Positions 1-11,462 of a DNA stretch of 64,000 nucleotides are shown here, one piece after another. The stretch covers positions 2,108,001 to 2,172,000 of the forward strand of contig JAPEUQ010000005.1 in assembly GCA_027946365.1 (NCBI GenBank), in the 5' to 3' direction. Position numbers and translations under genes: made by a program. Within the stretch, counting starts at the first letter, position 1. Every line of letters starts with the position of its first letter. This DNA comes from Kalmusia sp. IMI 367209. Its lineage: Eukaryota > Ascomycota > Dothideomycetes > Pleosporales > Didymosphaeriaceae. The notes under the pieces were generated by a model, which worked only from the letters and a program-made list of their open reading frames with translations, searched no databases and had not been told where the DNA came from.

Positions 1-47
1 GGGTACAGGCGCAAACAGAGTGAGCGCCATGTAACACTGCGAGCTTG

Positions 48-209
48 TTAACTTGTGGGGGACATGTAGAGCTGCGTGGTCGTCCATACCCAGAATAAGA
101 GTGCCCCGCAGACGAAGCCCAATGCCACGACGAGCACCCATGTTGGCGGCAGTTCCACGCGCTGTGCAGGAATCCCCTTGGGAAAGCCATATGGCGCATC
201 GAGTCCCAT
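48..209 (-). CDS. Possible small single-pass membrane protein (53 aa)
   Basis: An uninterrupted reading frame runs on the minus strand from an ATG at 209 to a TAA at 48-50. It encodes a short proline-containing N-terminus, then a hydrophobic stretch of about 20 residues (about residues 24-43) with several W and F, then a short polar tail. That layout suggests one transmembrane helix. I recognise no family. The reading frame lies close to the window edge and could be one exon of a longer gene. Existence and boundaries are uncertain. Confidence 0.35.
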   Translation of the reverse strand: MGLDAPYGFPKGIPAQRVELPPTWVLVVALGFVCGALLFWVWTTTQLYMSPTS

Positions 210-795
210 TGTGTCCGTAAGGGCGGCAAGAGTGGCCGTGTGAAGCTCGGGTTATCTGCGGGGAGATGTGTATGTGGACATTGATGCGCGCCTGCGAGTG
301 GGGGGATGGAAAGGCGAATTGAAGCTGGTGGAAGCTCCAGGGAGTGCAGTAAGAAAGTAAAAACGAAGTGAGCGGCGGGCGACACGCGGTGTCGTGCAAA
401 ATGTCCCGTTGCGACGCGACTATTCGGTCGAAGATGCAACGTAGGCAGCTTACGTCTGCAGCGCGGCTGAAATGTCGGACCGATTTCCGCTCTTGTAACG
501 CTGAAACTCAACACGTATATACTAGAATGCGACAAGAACTGTTGCAATTGGATATCATTCGCTCCTATATATCAATAGAAAGCGCTGTAAAATGCTAGCA
601 AAGGCCATGTAATGCTCTCGCAAATGTGTACCATCCTCTAACATATAGTTCAAATGTATGGATGAAGGAACAGGATATCAGTCCTTAGCGCTCTTAATGC
701 AAGCTTCAAAAAGAAAAGACTCATGTACTCCCTTACTAGGGTAGTGAGTTATATCAACGATTTCAGGCAAAGAGGGAGAGGAGATCAAGTGCTTA
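210..795. other. Intergenic, no gene seen
   Basis: About 590 bases between the small membrane-protein frame and the 3' end of the MFS transporter. A 76-residue frame on the plus strand (368-598) has no recognisable features and I do not support it as a gene. Confidence 0.5.
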
Positions 796-2715
796 TTATG
801 CATCGACCTCTTGGTCTGGCGCAGGCATGCTGCTTCCACGTCTCGACGGAGAACCGTCAGCCTCAAGTTCTAAGTGGACTTATGTAACGTTAGCATTTGA
901 GTGAGCAAAAAAAAGGAAGACTGCAAATACTCACCATGCGGCCGCACAAACCAACTCAACACAAAAGCCACTCCAAAGGTGACTGTCAAGCAGACGAAGA
1001 CAGTTTGTCTGAAACTGCCCACCGTAGCACTATATATACCGTTGAAAATTGTAGGTCCTATGACCCTCGCAAATGCATGCAACAGCCCAGTAGCTCCAAG
1101 TAGCTGCCCCACCCGGTCTGGAGGAACATGCTTGGTCAATGCAGACCCAATGGCTGGAGATCCGATGCCTCCAAACGCGGCGATAGTTCCCGAGAGTATA
1201 AAGAGGTTGCCAGCTCTAGAGAGTGTATATCCGAGGAACCCAAGCATGTCAAAGAAGATAGCCAGCCGAATGATTGATAGATCAAAGAGGTCGGAGCCTG
1301 AGTTCTGCTGCTTTTTCGTACCATCCTTGCCACGTATTAGTCGAGTGAAAGCTGGGAGTGCGACGAGAAGGGCGAACACGCGGGCGCTGTTAACAATGCT
1401 GACGAACTTCCCTGACTCCAGCTCTTGCCAATCGAACTGACGACGCGTATATACAACCACGACGCCCATTGCACCCATTGCTATGCCGAACGAGATAGTG
1501 TCCGTAGCAGCGAGCAGAACCAAGTTCCGTCGAAGAGAGGAGCTAGTGCCGGGCCCAGTGGGCCAAAGAATTTTCAACGGTTCGAACAGATTAATCGAAC
1601 GTAGTTGGTCGATCCAGTCCGGATCCAGTCCTCCAAGTCTTTCCCTCTCCTCACGATACTTTTCGCGTGCAGCGTCTTGTCGACCCTTCGACAGAGATTC
1701 CGGAACAGCAAACGTTAAAAAAAGTATGAAAAACGCGTGGCATGACAAAGCAATGTAGAATATCAAAAGTACAGCCTCTGTCTTGCCAACATACTTTTCT
1801 CGCCAACTGATCACGTAGCCGGATAGGACTGGGCCGACGGCAATTCCAGTGAAAAGGCAGGCGTGGAAGTACCCAAAAGCTACATTTCTCTTTTGCGGCG
1901 AAGTGCAGTCGGCAGCGTACGAATGTGCGAGGGCCATGCCGACGATGAACGAGCCAGCGAGTCCATCGAGAGCATATCCAACGAGTATCCAGTTGACGTG
2001 TACAGTCTCGGGATACTTTGCAGCAAGAATAGTTAACACTTCACCCAGTAGAGCCCCGAGCGTAGTAAAGACGAGTAGCTTTTTTCGTCCGTAGCGATCG
2101 GACAGCGCCCCCAATTTTGGGCTGGTGATTGCTGCCAAGATACCAGAGCACAGATTGCCGTATAGAAGAAATAGAGACGAGCGAGACGAAACCGCATCTG
2201 TCTGACACCGGTCGGGTTGCTGCCCTGGATCCATTGGTCCACTTATAGGGTCTGTAGAGGAAGCATAGTATTCGTCGCATACAAGGTCCATTATCAGATT
2301 TAGCTTTGGCACAATGATGGCGCCGAATGCCATGGTGAAGAGAAGGAACGGTGGCAGAAGCCAGTATATCTGTCCAACATTAGGCTTGCTTCTTTTTGTA
2401 CAGACTAGCGCATACCGAAGGTGTCTTCCACCAGGGAAGTCCTCGAAGCTCTGCATACCCAAACCACTCTGGCTCACTGTCTTCACCATTTTCGTCTGTA
2501 CTTTCCGTCGAATTGTAACTGCTCCTATGTCCAGCTAACAAAGGTGCCTCCTCGTTGACATCCGGGGCGCGCGAATCGCCATCAATCTTGTTCGGGCGGT
2601 CGCGTACAAGGTGTACTTTAGAGCTGGAGGCCGATGCTCGCGCGCGCGAGCGCTCTTCAAATTCTCGGTCTAGATCTGCATCTTCTACGAAAAGATCCTC
2701 GTTCGAGGAGGTCAT
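796..2715 (-). CDS. MFS transporter, TetA/YCR023c-like (605 aa, 3 exons)
   Basis: Exons on the minus strand are 2715-2416, 2369-935 and 878-796. The introns are 46 nt (GTATGC...ACAG) and 56 nt (GTGAGT, GCTAAC branch, ATAAG), and the phases agree. The protein has a hydrophilic, acidic N-terminal tail of about 100 residues. About twelve hydrophobic segments follow. The motif-A loop GALSDRYGRKK lies at about residues 187-197, typical of proton-driven drug/metabolite transporters of the major facilitator superfamily. Without the last intron the frame would instead end near 870 with an unlikely tail, so I prefer the spliced C-terminus ending in QEVDA. This type usually sits in the plasma or vacuolar membrane. 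The substrate cannot be told from the sequence. Confidence 0.85.
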
Positions 2716-4554
2716 TTCGCAGTTCGGTGGCGCGGCGAGCGCACGATCGAATGTATGGAGATCTAGATACTGTCGTGTGACAGTTGCGTATTCGTTATGA
2801 TCGCGAGATCATTGCTAGTTGCTTCCCTAGGGACAATGAGTATCGGCGTGTAGTAAGACAAGATTGTCCAACATGTGGAATGTTAATCGAAAGTCGGGCT
2901 CGGAGCTTGGATAACTCTGCTTACCTACCACGTCGGTCCGTCTTAAGTCCCACCCACTAATGTACTGCGAAGAAAAGACTAAGAAAAGAACGGTGCAAAA
3001 TATAGGAAGGGAAAAGTGTCGTCCGCGACATCTGGTCCGCGACCGCGTTGACGTGAGCTATTTCTTGGAAGCACTACCGACGGATTCGAGTGGAATATTC
3101 AATGACGTGGTGATGTCCCATCCATGCCGGAGCGGATCGTCGGACGCAACTGAAACCCGATAAGGCTAAACCATATTCAGCTAGAATCCCCCACGCTTCC
3201 ACCCCGCAACATCACTATCGGCTTCTTCCTTCCTTCAGCAATGTTCGTAGTGAAGCACATATATGTATGTGTGAGAAGACATCTTTGCACTTTGAAGCTC
3301 TCAAAAGTATCATGAAACGAAATAATCATGTTCAATTGAACATCTCTTGCCTCTTTTTTTCTTTCGAAGGTAAGGCTGCATTATGCAACTTGCTATATTA
3401 ATAAAGCCACTATCTAGACCTGTTTTGCTGTAAGCCGGCTCTGTACGTTGATGCTATACAAGTGAGATCGAACCGATGAAAAGAGACAACTGCGCCAGTG
3501 CTCTAATCAAAATGTGCTTTCTTAATCATGTTATTTTATCTGAGATGTCCTTTTGGCCTCTGTCGTGACTGGCTAGCCTCTTCGTGAACGTCGTGTATAC
3601 ACACTCCAAGATTGACAGCCCTATGACATTCTTTAGCTTCCTAAAGCGTCCCTATGATTACAGACAATCTATCCAACAGCCTTGTCGCAAGATTGACATT
3701 CCGGATTTCAACTCTCCAATCAAGACTTGTCCGTTGGCCCTTCAGATCATGTCTCCGGTTGTAGATATACTTGGGGTGTAGGCGGTGGTATTTTATTGAG
3801 AGGAAACAGCGCGCATGTTGTCGCCTCGAGGACATAATCGGCCGGTATATCTGAGTATTCCCAGGCCACGGTACGCACGTTGTTCAGGTTGGGGTTACCC
3901 TTCTTGCCGCGACGACACTAAGATGGAGCTAGTCATGCTGAAATTAGGCGTTGATGCTCTTTGGGTCTCATTGCTTTGGGATTTAGATGCCTATGTCTAG
4001 TCTTGGAAAATCTTGCAACGCAAGATGTGCATCAGCTATTTTGTTCGTTGTGAATCAATGCACCATGTTGTCGTAGATATGTGGTAGACGCCTTTTGATA
4101 GTGTCAAATTGCAGACGTTGTCACCATGTAGACAGGCTATCTCTGTTCGTGTTTGAATTGATTTATGCTGTTTTTGGCTGATTATCATGATGTTTTGCTA
4201 TCTCCATTGTCAATCTATTCTTCTAATACTCGCCCTTGTTGCACCTGGTGCAGAAATAGCCATATACTTCATGAAGTGTTCTCTGTGCAGGGAGTGTCCT
4301 TATGGACGCTTACCTCAGTCTTTGTATGCCGCGACTCGTTGGATGGTCACATTTCGACCTTTGGCCAAAATCCCTAATGTACTAACGCCTTCGCGCCTCA
4401 CAAGTTTCGTTGATTGGGCGACCTTTCAAAAATTCCACCGCCATGCATTAGATTCACTTCGAAGTTTGGTGAAGTTACTGTGGAACACGAGTCAAAAGAC
4501 GGCGCGATCGTGATCCTCTACAACTTGGACTCGGGTTGCGTTAGGCTTTTAAAA
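2716..4554. other. Intergenic, no gene seen
   Basis: About 1.8 kb of fairly AT-rich sequence between the MFS transporter start and the Est1-like gene end. The frames at 2960-3163, 3584-3781, 3815-4000 and 4165-4611 are short, have no recognisable domain and show no convincing splice partners. The first few hundred bases upstream of 2715 are presumably the transporter promoter. Confidence 0.5.
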
Positions 4555-7071
4555 TCAAAAAGAGTCGGACGCATTGACCACAGAAAACGTATAAGTCTGT
4601 TCATCATATGATATCCAGCGGTTGAACTGGAAACTTGGTCAGAAACGTAAACGTGGAACGCAACATACTCACGGTAGCCAATTCGAAGCCCAGACGCAAC
4701 ACTCTTTCCGTCCGTAACCTCACAGTGCTCGCCAACTCCATTTGCCGGTCTTCCTCATCGTGCTCCCTATTGAACCAGTCCTCTGGGAAATACCATTGGC
4801 TCCAAATTTGACCACGAATCAAATAGTCCTCTGGTAGAGGAAGACTATCAGCTTGGTCCGTAGGGAATACGGGACCCGGCAATGTTTTCTCAGGTCGTTG
4901 TTCTGATTTTAATAACGTATTCAGAAAGGAAGAAAGCTCGGACCAAGGAGCGTGGTCATTAAACTGGGCAACGTATTTGATGGAGGCGAAGGTTGAAAGA
5001 AACGAAAGGAGGACGTGCACGTGAGGAAGCACGTTCTTGTCACCGATGCGTCGGAGTACTAGCGTGAGCGTAGTCATCGTGAGGAGGTATGCGCGGGAGA
5101 ACGTGAAATCGGAGGAAAGGGTCTCGATCTGGGCGGAAACTTCCGAATCAGAGATCAATTGATGCGATCTATCCTGCTCGACGGGCGAGGGAGATCGACT
5201 ACTCTCGTCCGAGTGGGACGATAGGCTTGCGGGTCGGCTCAATTGTTTACCGTGTAAAACAAGAATCTGTCGCAGAATTGACTCATCACTTCCGTAGTCG
5301 AATAGACCTGCGAGATTGGTAACAGCAACAAAAACCCCCTGCTCTTTCCATTTGGCGGTTACACGCCCAATATGATTGTCGAGTTGGTTGTGGAAAGCGA
5401 AGCGAGCATCTTCAAATCTTTCCGCTGAAAGTTTTCTGAAAAGTATACCATGCGCCTGGATAAAATTGGTATCAATGGGCAGATCGTGAGAATATGGTTC
5501 AGCGGGTCGACCAAGGATAGGGTCCAAAAGGGTCAAAATAGATTCGCGCGCACTGGGGAACGGCTTGACGCATGTCAGTGACCTTGCATAATAGTACAGC
5601 TGCCGAAGAGCATTAGGGCGCGCCAGGATCGCCAAGTGGTGGTATAGACGACCAATGGTGGGATTCTTGTCAGAAGCTTTGCTATACCACGATCGAGCAA
5701 CACCGGCCCAGGTTTCACGATCCCGCGGATTCTCGTCTTCAATTGCCATGCGATAGCGGCCTAAATCGCCCAAACACTCAATCCATGTGTCTTCAAAGGC
5801 AGGCACAGTCTCGTATAGGAGAGCCATCATCTGGTAAGCAAGATATATGAAAGCGAGCATATAATCAATACTTTCAGGAAGCCGACGACGAAGAAGTTCA
5901 AGAAAAGAGTGAATACCGTGTTTCCACATTCTTGCAGGCATAGAGTATTTGGCTGCTAACCGTCTGAGAGCTGGAGATGCGGAAGGATGTTGCGAAGCGA
6001 GAAAGAAGTCATGATGTTCATGCAGCAGTGTTTTGTGAAGCGCAATAAGTGCCTGCCAGTGATCGCTTGCGAGTCTTGAGGTGGGGTCTGAGCCGTCTTG
6101 CAAAGCAGCAGCTTGTGCTCGGTCTACATGAATACACTTAGTCTCGACCATAGTCAGGCCAGCATAAATGGACTTGACCTCGGATGCAAGCTGTTCCTGC
6201 GATATTGGGCGAGAGTCAGGCTGCAAGAGGAGGCCTGGGTAACGAGTGTCATATCTTGGGATCTCAATTAGTCCAGGTTGACGCTGGGGAGCAGGCGACG
6301 CTGCTGGCTTCGCTATGTAGTTTTGGGCAGCGGGACCTGGTTGTTTCGCCAGAGGGCGGCTGGGCGAATGCGGTGTCTGGGACTGGAGTTGGCTACGGTT
6401 AGCCTCCACTGACCATTCGCTAGCAACTTCGGGGGTCGATCGATACAGAGATGGGGTGCCTTTGGAGCCTTGGTTGGGGTCAAACAATCGAGGATCTCTC
6501 GGCTTTGGCCGTGTCCGTTCCGGGACAATGGTGTGAGGAAGGTCTCTCGAAAAGTCTTCGTCGTAGATTTCCGTGTGGAGCGGCGCCTTACCTCGCCGAG
6601 CATGGAAGTCCGAGTCGGCAGGCCTCTTCTTTCCAGAGGGGGACAGCCGGCCCTTGGCTGTGTCCAGCGATAGGGAGGTGATGTCGGGGGTGGAACCGCC
6701 TCCAGCAGTGGCTTCCGACGACTGGTCCGCGACACCCTTCCTGCATGCGGTGGTCAGAACTTGTGCCTGACAAGTAGGGCATACCGGCATCGTATGACAT
6801 AATCGGCGTTGACTTACATCCGCAGAGCCGCATCTCGTACCTGAGCACGGGCCGTTTCCGGATCGAGGGCTCGCAGGTCGGAGGCGTGTTCGACATTGAC
6901 GTGGCTGAACAGCTGGTCGACTCCTTGGAATATCCTTCCCGAGTGGCTGCAATAGGGACAGTGGAGAGCATCGGTGGGCGCGGCGTCAGCCGTCTTTGCC
7001 TGCGTCCGCAACGCGTTCACCCATCTGGAATGGAAGTCGACATTGCTGGTCATGGTGAGAGCCGCAGACAC
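4555..7071 (-). CDS. Est1-like protein with N-terminal C2H2-type finger (797 aa)
   Basis: Exons on the minus strand are 7071-6818, 6740-4673 and 4626-4555. The introns are 77 nt (GTAAGT, CTGAC, TGCAG) and 46 nt (GTGAGT, CTGAC, TCCAG), with agreeing phases. Residues 38-62 hold a C-x2-C-x15-H-x4-H finger. A disordered Ser/Pro/Arg-rich linker reaches about residue 270. An all-helical region from about 270 to 580 resembles the Est1/SMG5-7 TPR-plus-DNA/RNA-binding module, with HEHHDFF, RMWKHGIHSFLELLR and GRLYHHLAI-like segments. Proteins of this fold act in telomere maintenance or mRNA surveillance. Which role applies here is not visible. Initiation could also be at the second Met, six codons in. 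Confidence 0.75.
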
Positions 7072-8770
7072 GGCGGCAGCGTAAACCTTGGAAACGGAGA
7101 CAACGTATTCTGCTGTAGATGCTGGCCCCTCTGGCCTTAGGCCTTCGCACCATGTGACTGTCTGGGAACAAACTGAGCGAGCGCGCCCTCAAAGCGGCTT
7201 AGCGCCGACTCTTGTATTGGACGCGCTGGGCGGCGTGGGAGCTACTGAAGGGTAGGTTGCATGGATAGCGGTCGGGGGCGCGCACAGAGCTGGGGGCGCA
7301 AAGTGAGGTTTCTGCGCGTGGATGCGCGTTCGAGGTGTGAAAGAGGGGTCGGTTTTACGGTCTGCGCTCTCGACGCGGCTCGTCAGACAACCGGGATGCC
7401 GATTGGAGCAGGCGGAGGGCTAGATTGCGTGCAGACGTGCGTGGGGAGCTGGAAGAAGCGTACGGTGAGCCTCGAGGACAGAGAAGATGGTTTAGTATGT
7501 CCCGGCAGTGTGCGCGTGCGGCTCTTTTAGTGGTTCGCAAAAAGGCGGAGAGCAGGCAGCGAGAAGGCAACCATCGTGGCAGCGACGACGGGGGGCCCGT
7601 GCAGAGCCACCCGGGAGGCCGCTCACACTTGCATCAAAGCTGCATCACGCTGCACCAACAACCCTGGAATGCATCGCACCCTTGATTCCATCGTCCGCCC
7701 ACTAGGCACGCCGACTCAAACGCCCGCGAACCACGGGAGCTGATATTAGGCGATGGGCTCGACCGCCGCCTTGTTCTTATACAGTGGTCCAAAGAGCCGC
7801 ATCTCGTTAGTCGACGCTCAGCTGCGCCATGAGCGAAGAAAGCCTCCACCCTTCTGGCGCGCTCTGCATGACGGCTACGTTTCTCGACGAGCGACACGCT
7901 GCTGGCGCCACCTCCCGCCATGCAAGTCCCAGATCCGCCGCCGCCATTGCCTTGTTTTTGCCCGTCAGTGTTGGACGAAAGCATGCGGAAGCGCCCCTCA
8001 GGGTCCACGATGCTCCCGATGCTCCCGTTGGGCCTCACCGGAACAATCGCTGCGCGTGCTGACCAGCGACCATAAATCCTCGATTCCCGACTCCCGACTG
8101 CCCCTGCGCGAGCCGCAAGTCGAGCCCTGACCAGAGCTGCCATCTCAGCCTTAAAAGTCGGCGCCTCTGCTCTCCGCTTCATCCTGATTCTGAAACGCTG
8201 ACGTTCACGGCCTTCGACTCCATGGACATTCATCTGTCTCCGTCGCCTTCTTTGTGCACGTCGACGGACCCACGTAAACCCACGCAGGGAGACGGCTCCT
8301 GGGTAGGCCCGAATCCGCTGGCTGCGCTTGTTGTTCTCTCAACGCGCACAGCCGCAGCGGTACGCGTGCTGCCAGGCATCAATCGTTTCAGCAAGGGCGG
8401 CAATGGCAAACGGTTTCCAGCGCTGATATTGCTAGTACGATATGCTAAATTCAGAGCAGGCTCTGAAGAGGCCGCACCTTCCCACCCAGCGCTACCAGCC
8501 GTTCGCGCCTACCTTATGTGGCGGGGCTTTTCCTTAGTCCCTTCCCTTGGAGGCAGCAGCGACACTTTGCCCGTCAGCGGCTGCATTGGATCTCGTTGGA
8601 ACGGAACCACCACAACATCGTCTTCTCTACCATCCACCGTCGTCGATAGCCCCCCACGTCACGAGGCAAAAGCCCTGTGTGACCCTCCGTACTTTTCAGG
8701 TAGTTGCTGCGGTTACCCAAACGCAGCCTCACCCGACTCCTCCTTCTAGCACGCGTTACGACCACTAGAT
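7072..8770. other. GC-rich gene-free stretch
   Basis: About 1.7 kb upstream of the Est1-like gene. Many overlapping frames exist on both strands (the longest are 199 aa on the minus strand, 8233-7634, and 175 aa on the plus strand, 8222-8749). Their composition is Arg/Ser/Pro-rich, as expected of random translation of GC-rich DNA, and I see no domain or convincing splice structure. It may hold the Est1-like gene promoter and a long leader. Confidence 0.45.
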
Positions 8771-10934
8771 CCTCGTGGGCTTTGATGCCTCGAGGCGACC
8801 TGCACCAAGTGCGTGGTCCTCACCTCGGGTGCCAGCGCATTCCTTGACAGACGTGGTTGCCGGAGCGCCAAAAGCTGTCGTGGCATGCTTCTCTACTTTG
8901 TGCCGGGCTCGCATGGTCAATATTTTGCTGCCCAAGAAACGTGTCACCCCAACGGCACGATATTGGCGTATATCACCACGTAAACACACTTCACAGGGCT
9001 TTGACGTATGAACACAGAGTCCAGATGGTCCCCTCAACTGCAGCCTGGGGGCCAAAACAGGCTGATCACTATGGTTTGTGGCTGCATTTCCAATCATCTA
9101 CATGCTTCACGAACACGACACAATGGGCCATGGCTGCTCTGGACCACGGACGTACCTGGAGTCGACAAGGCAATGCGCCCAGCTCAGCGATCTTTTTCAG
9201 CCTTGCATCACAGTCTGGTCAACCATGGCATATGTTGCATGTGAGGCGCGCCTTCAGGCAGGAAGCGCTGCTGAAAGACGGCAAATTCAGCAAAGGTGTT
9301 TGAGTGCAGCCCTTGGACCAGATCTTGCTTACTTTTTACAATCTCACCATCGGAGTCGGATTCGAGGTTTGCCTAATACAACAACTGGAGCTGCGACCTG
9401 GTTCATCTCTCAGGGCGTATCGCTGCCAATTTATCGGCATCAACTAACCCACCAGTCCTATCCTCGACCTCGTCCCCCTTGGGCAATCTCGCGATGCCCA
9501 GTCTCCGCGTTATACGTCAGCGATCCTACCTATGCCATTAGTTCGTAACGATCATGCAGATTGTAGAGAACTGACCGATCCGAAGCATGATCCCGCCATT
9601 TAGCCCACAGTAATTCCGGCCACACGGATGTTCTGTAATAACGATCAGGCGTATCTCGGTAAGCTCAATGTGCTCACTGCATGTGGGGTAAGCACCTCAC
9701 TGCATTCAATTCTATGCTCTCGGGTTACCCAAAATGCGCTCACACTGTCAATCCGTCTGACAATTTAGATGTCTTCGCTTTTGGGAAAAACTTACATGTT
9801 ATTCACTGATTGCAACGTCGAGTTCACGATAGCCAGGCTACTGAAAAGAAAATTCGCTGGATTTTTGCATTAGCCTTCGGGATCCGAGTCTTCGACTCCA
9901 GGTGTCCGTATGTCGTCATCTTCCGTCGGCCTTCAACGCTCGAAACAAGGCATACGAAGGGTTGCCCCTCCATTGTAAAGACATTTGGCTCTTGATTGGT
10001 TCCTCGGAACACTTATCAAAGACGTGTGCCTACGCGCATACTCCCGCTTGTCCAGTATGCAAGCCAACAATATTCCGGAGCCGTTGGTTGGTGCGTGTGT
10101 AACAGCCTAGATGGCTATTGGGAACAAACTCTCCGACTTGGAAGCGGCCTCCACACGTACAACCTTGCACTCCCGTCAGTACCGGCGGCCCGTTGTGCTC
10201 CGTGCGTGTAGAATTTGCCTATTTCGTAGAATGCCGTTGCGAATACAAGTCGTTCCTCTCTTTTCGGCGTAATTTTCATCCTGTCTTATAGGGCATGTTG
10301 GGGGGCTCAAAGTGCGGAGACAAAGTTCATCCCACGGTCACGGGTCCGCAGCGGTGTGGGGTCCAAGAACCGACTCGGTGGTGAATGGCGGCCGCTTCGT
10401 GCACAGTGCAGATGGCGATGCAATGCGCTACACAATGCCTTAAAGATTCAGACTTGCATATTCGTGGAATGCGCCAGCCTTTTTGTTCTATTAATTCATA
10501 CTTGAACTCAGTCTTGAGTCCAAAGGTAAAACACATTCGCTTAAAGGATGCAATAGGTTAGGTTGCCTCGTTGCCTTTCGCTAACTAACGCCCTGGAAAT
10601 GCGGTCCTGCATGGACGGATCCGAGCTAGTGACAACGACTTGTCCGTTCGTCATATGTCCTCCCAGTGCTCCTGTGACCGAACAAGCGCGGAATGCGACT
10701 GGTGCTGCGATCGGAGGCTGGGGGATACAGAAAGCGGGGTTTCCAGTTCGACTGGCCACTCGACTTCTCTAACGCTATCAACCAGACGGCCGGAAAGGGG
10801 AAAGCGGACATTGTGATGCGTACGACCCTAGCGAATAAGGCAAAACACCGGTATTGATCTGTCCAGGATATACCGACAGTGGTGTGGTTAAAGACATCCT
10901 GTGAATGTGACTCTCAAACCATGATAACCCCACT

Positions 10935-10978
10935 GCAATCACGATGCAATCACGATGCAATCACGATGCAATCACGAT
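10935..10978. repeat. Tandem repeat, 11-bp unit x 4
   Basis: Four exact head-to-tail copies of GCAATCACGAT. It lies in the gene-poor stretch with no adjacent coding sequence. Copy number is likely to vary between strains. Confidence 0.95.
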
Positions 10979-11446
10979 ATCAAGCCCAGGGCACAGCACA
11001 CAAGGCTGCGAACCATGTACCAAGGCAAACAACACCACTTCATCACAGTGACAGCATGCAGTGACCCGTGGCCACGACGCTCGTGGACTTTAAAGCATGC
11101 CGCACGCGGTCTTGGCTAATACAGGCACAGATTATCGGGCCTTGGGATCGATCGCAGGCAATATACTGGTGAACCGTTGCACAAGGCTGAAAGCCACCGG
11201 GTCTCTCTCTCTCTGTGTGTGTGCGCGGCCCTTACCTGGTTGCCCGCCCATCGGTAACGAGGTGCAACATGTTTTGAAGGCCCGATCAGATTATGTAGCC
11301 TGACACAACTTTGGCGCGAGCCAATGAGTTTACGTCTGACATTGATCACCTGTTTTTCTGGGGCCTTTCGAGAACCAGCAACGAAGCCTGAACGACAAAA
11401 GAAAAAAAAGGATGCTCCGCGGGCATCGAATGCTCGAGAAAAATAC

Positions 11447-11462
11447 AAAAAAAAAAAAAAAA
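11447..11462. repeat. Poly(A) mononucleotide tract (16)
   Basis: Sixteen consecutive A on the plus strand, followed by TAAAGG. No retroelement sequence or target-site duplication was recognised beside it, so it reads as a microsatellite rather than a retroposed tail. Confidence 0.9.

Noticed and set aside
7634..8233. 199-residue frame on the minus strand
   Set aside because: Arg-rich composition typical of GC-rich random frames, overlapping equally long frames on the other strand, no domain.
8222..8749. 175-residue frame on the plus strand
   Set aside because: No domain, no splice partner, composition of unselected sequence.
11447..11462. Retroposon poly(A) tail
   Set aside because: No reverse-transcriptase sequence, target-site duplication or related copy was seen beside the A run.
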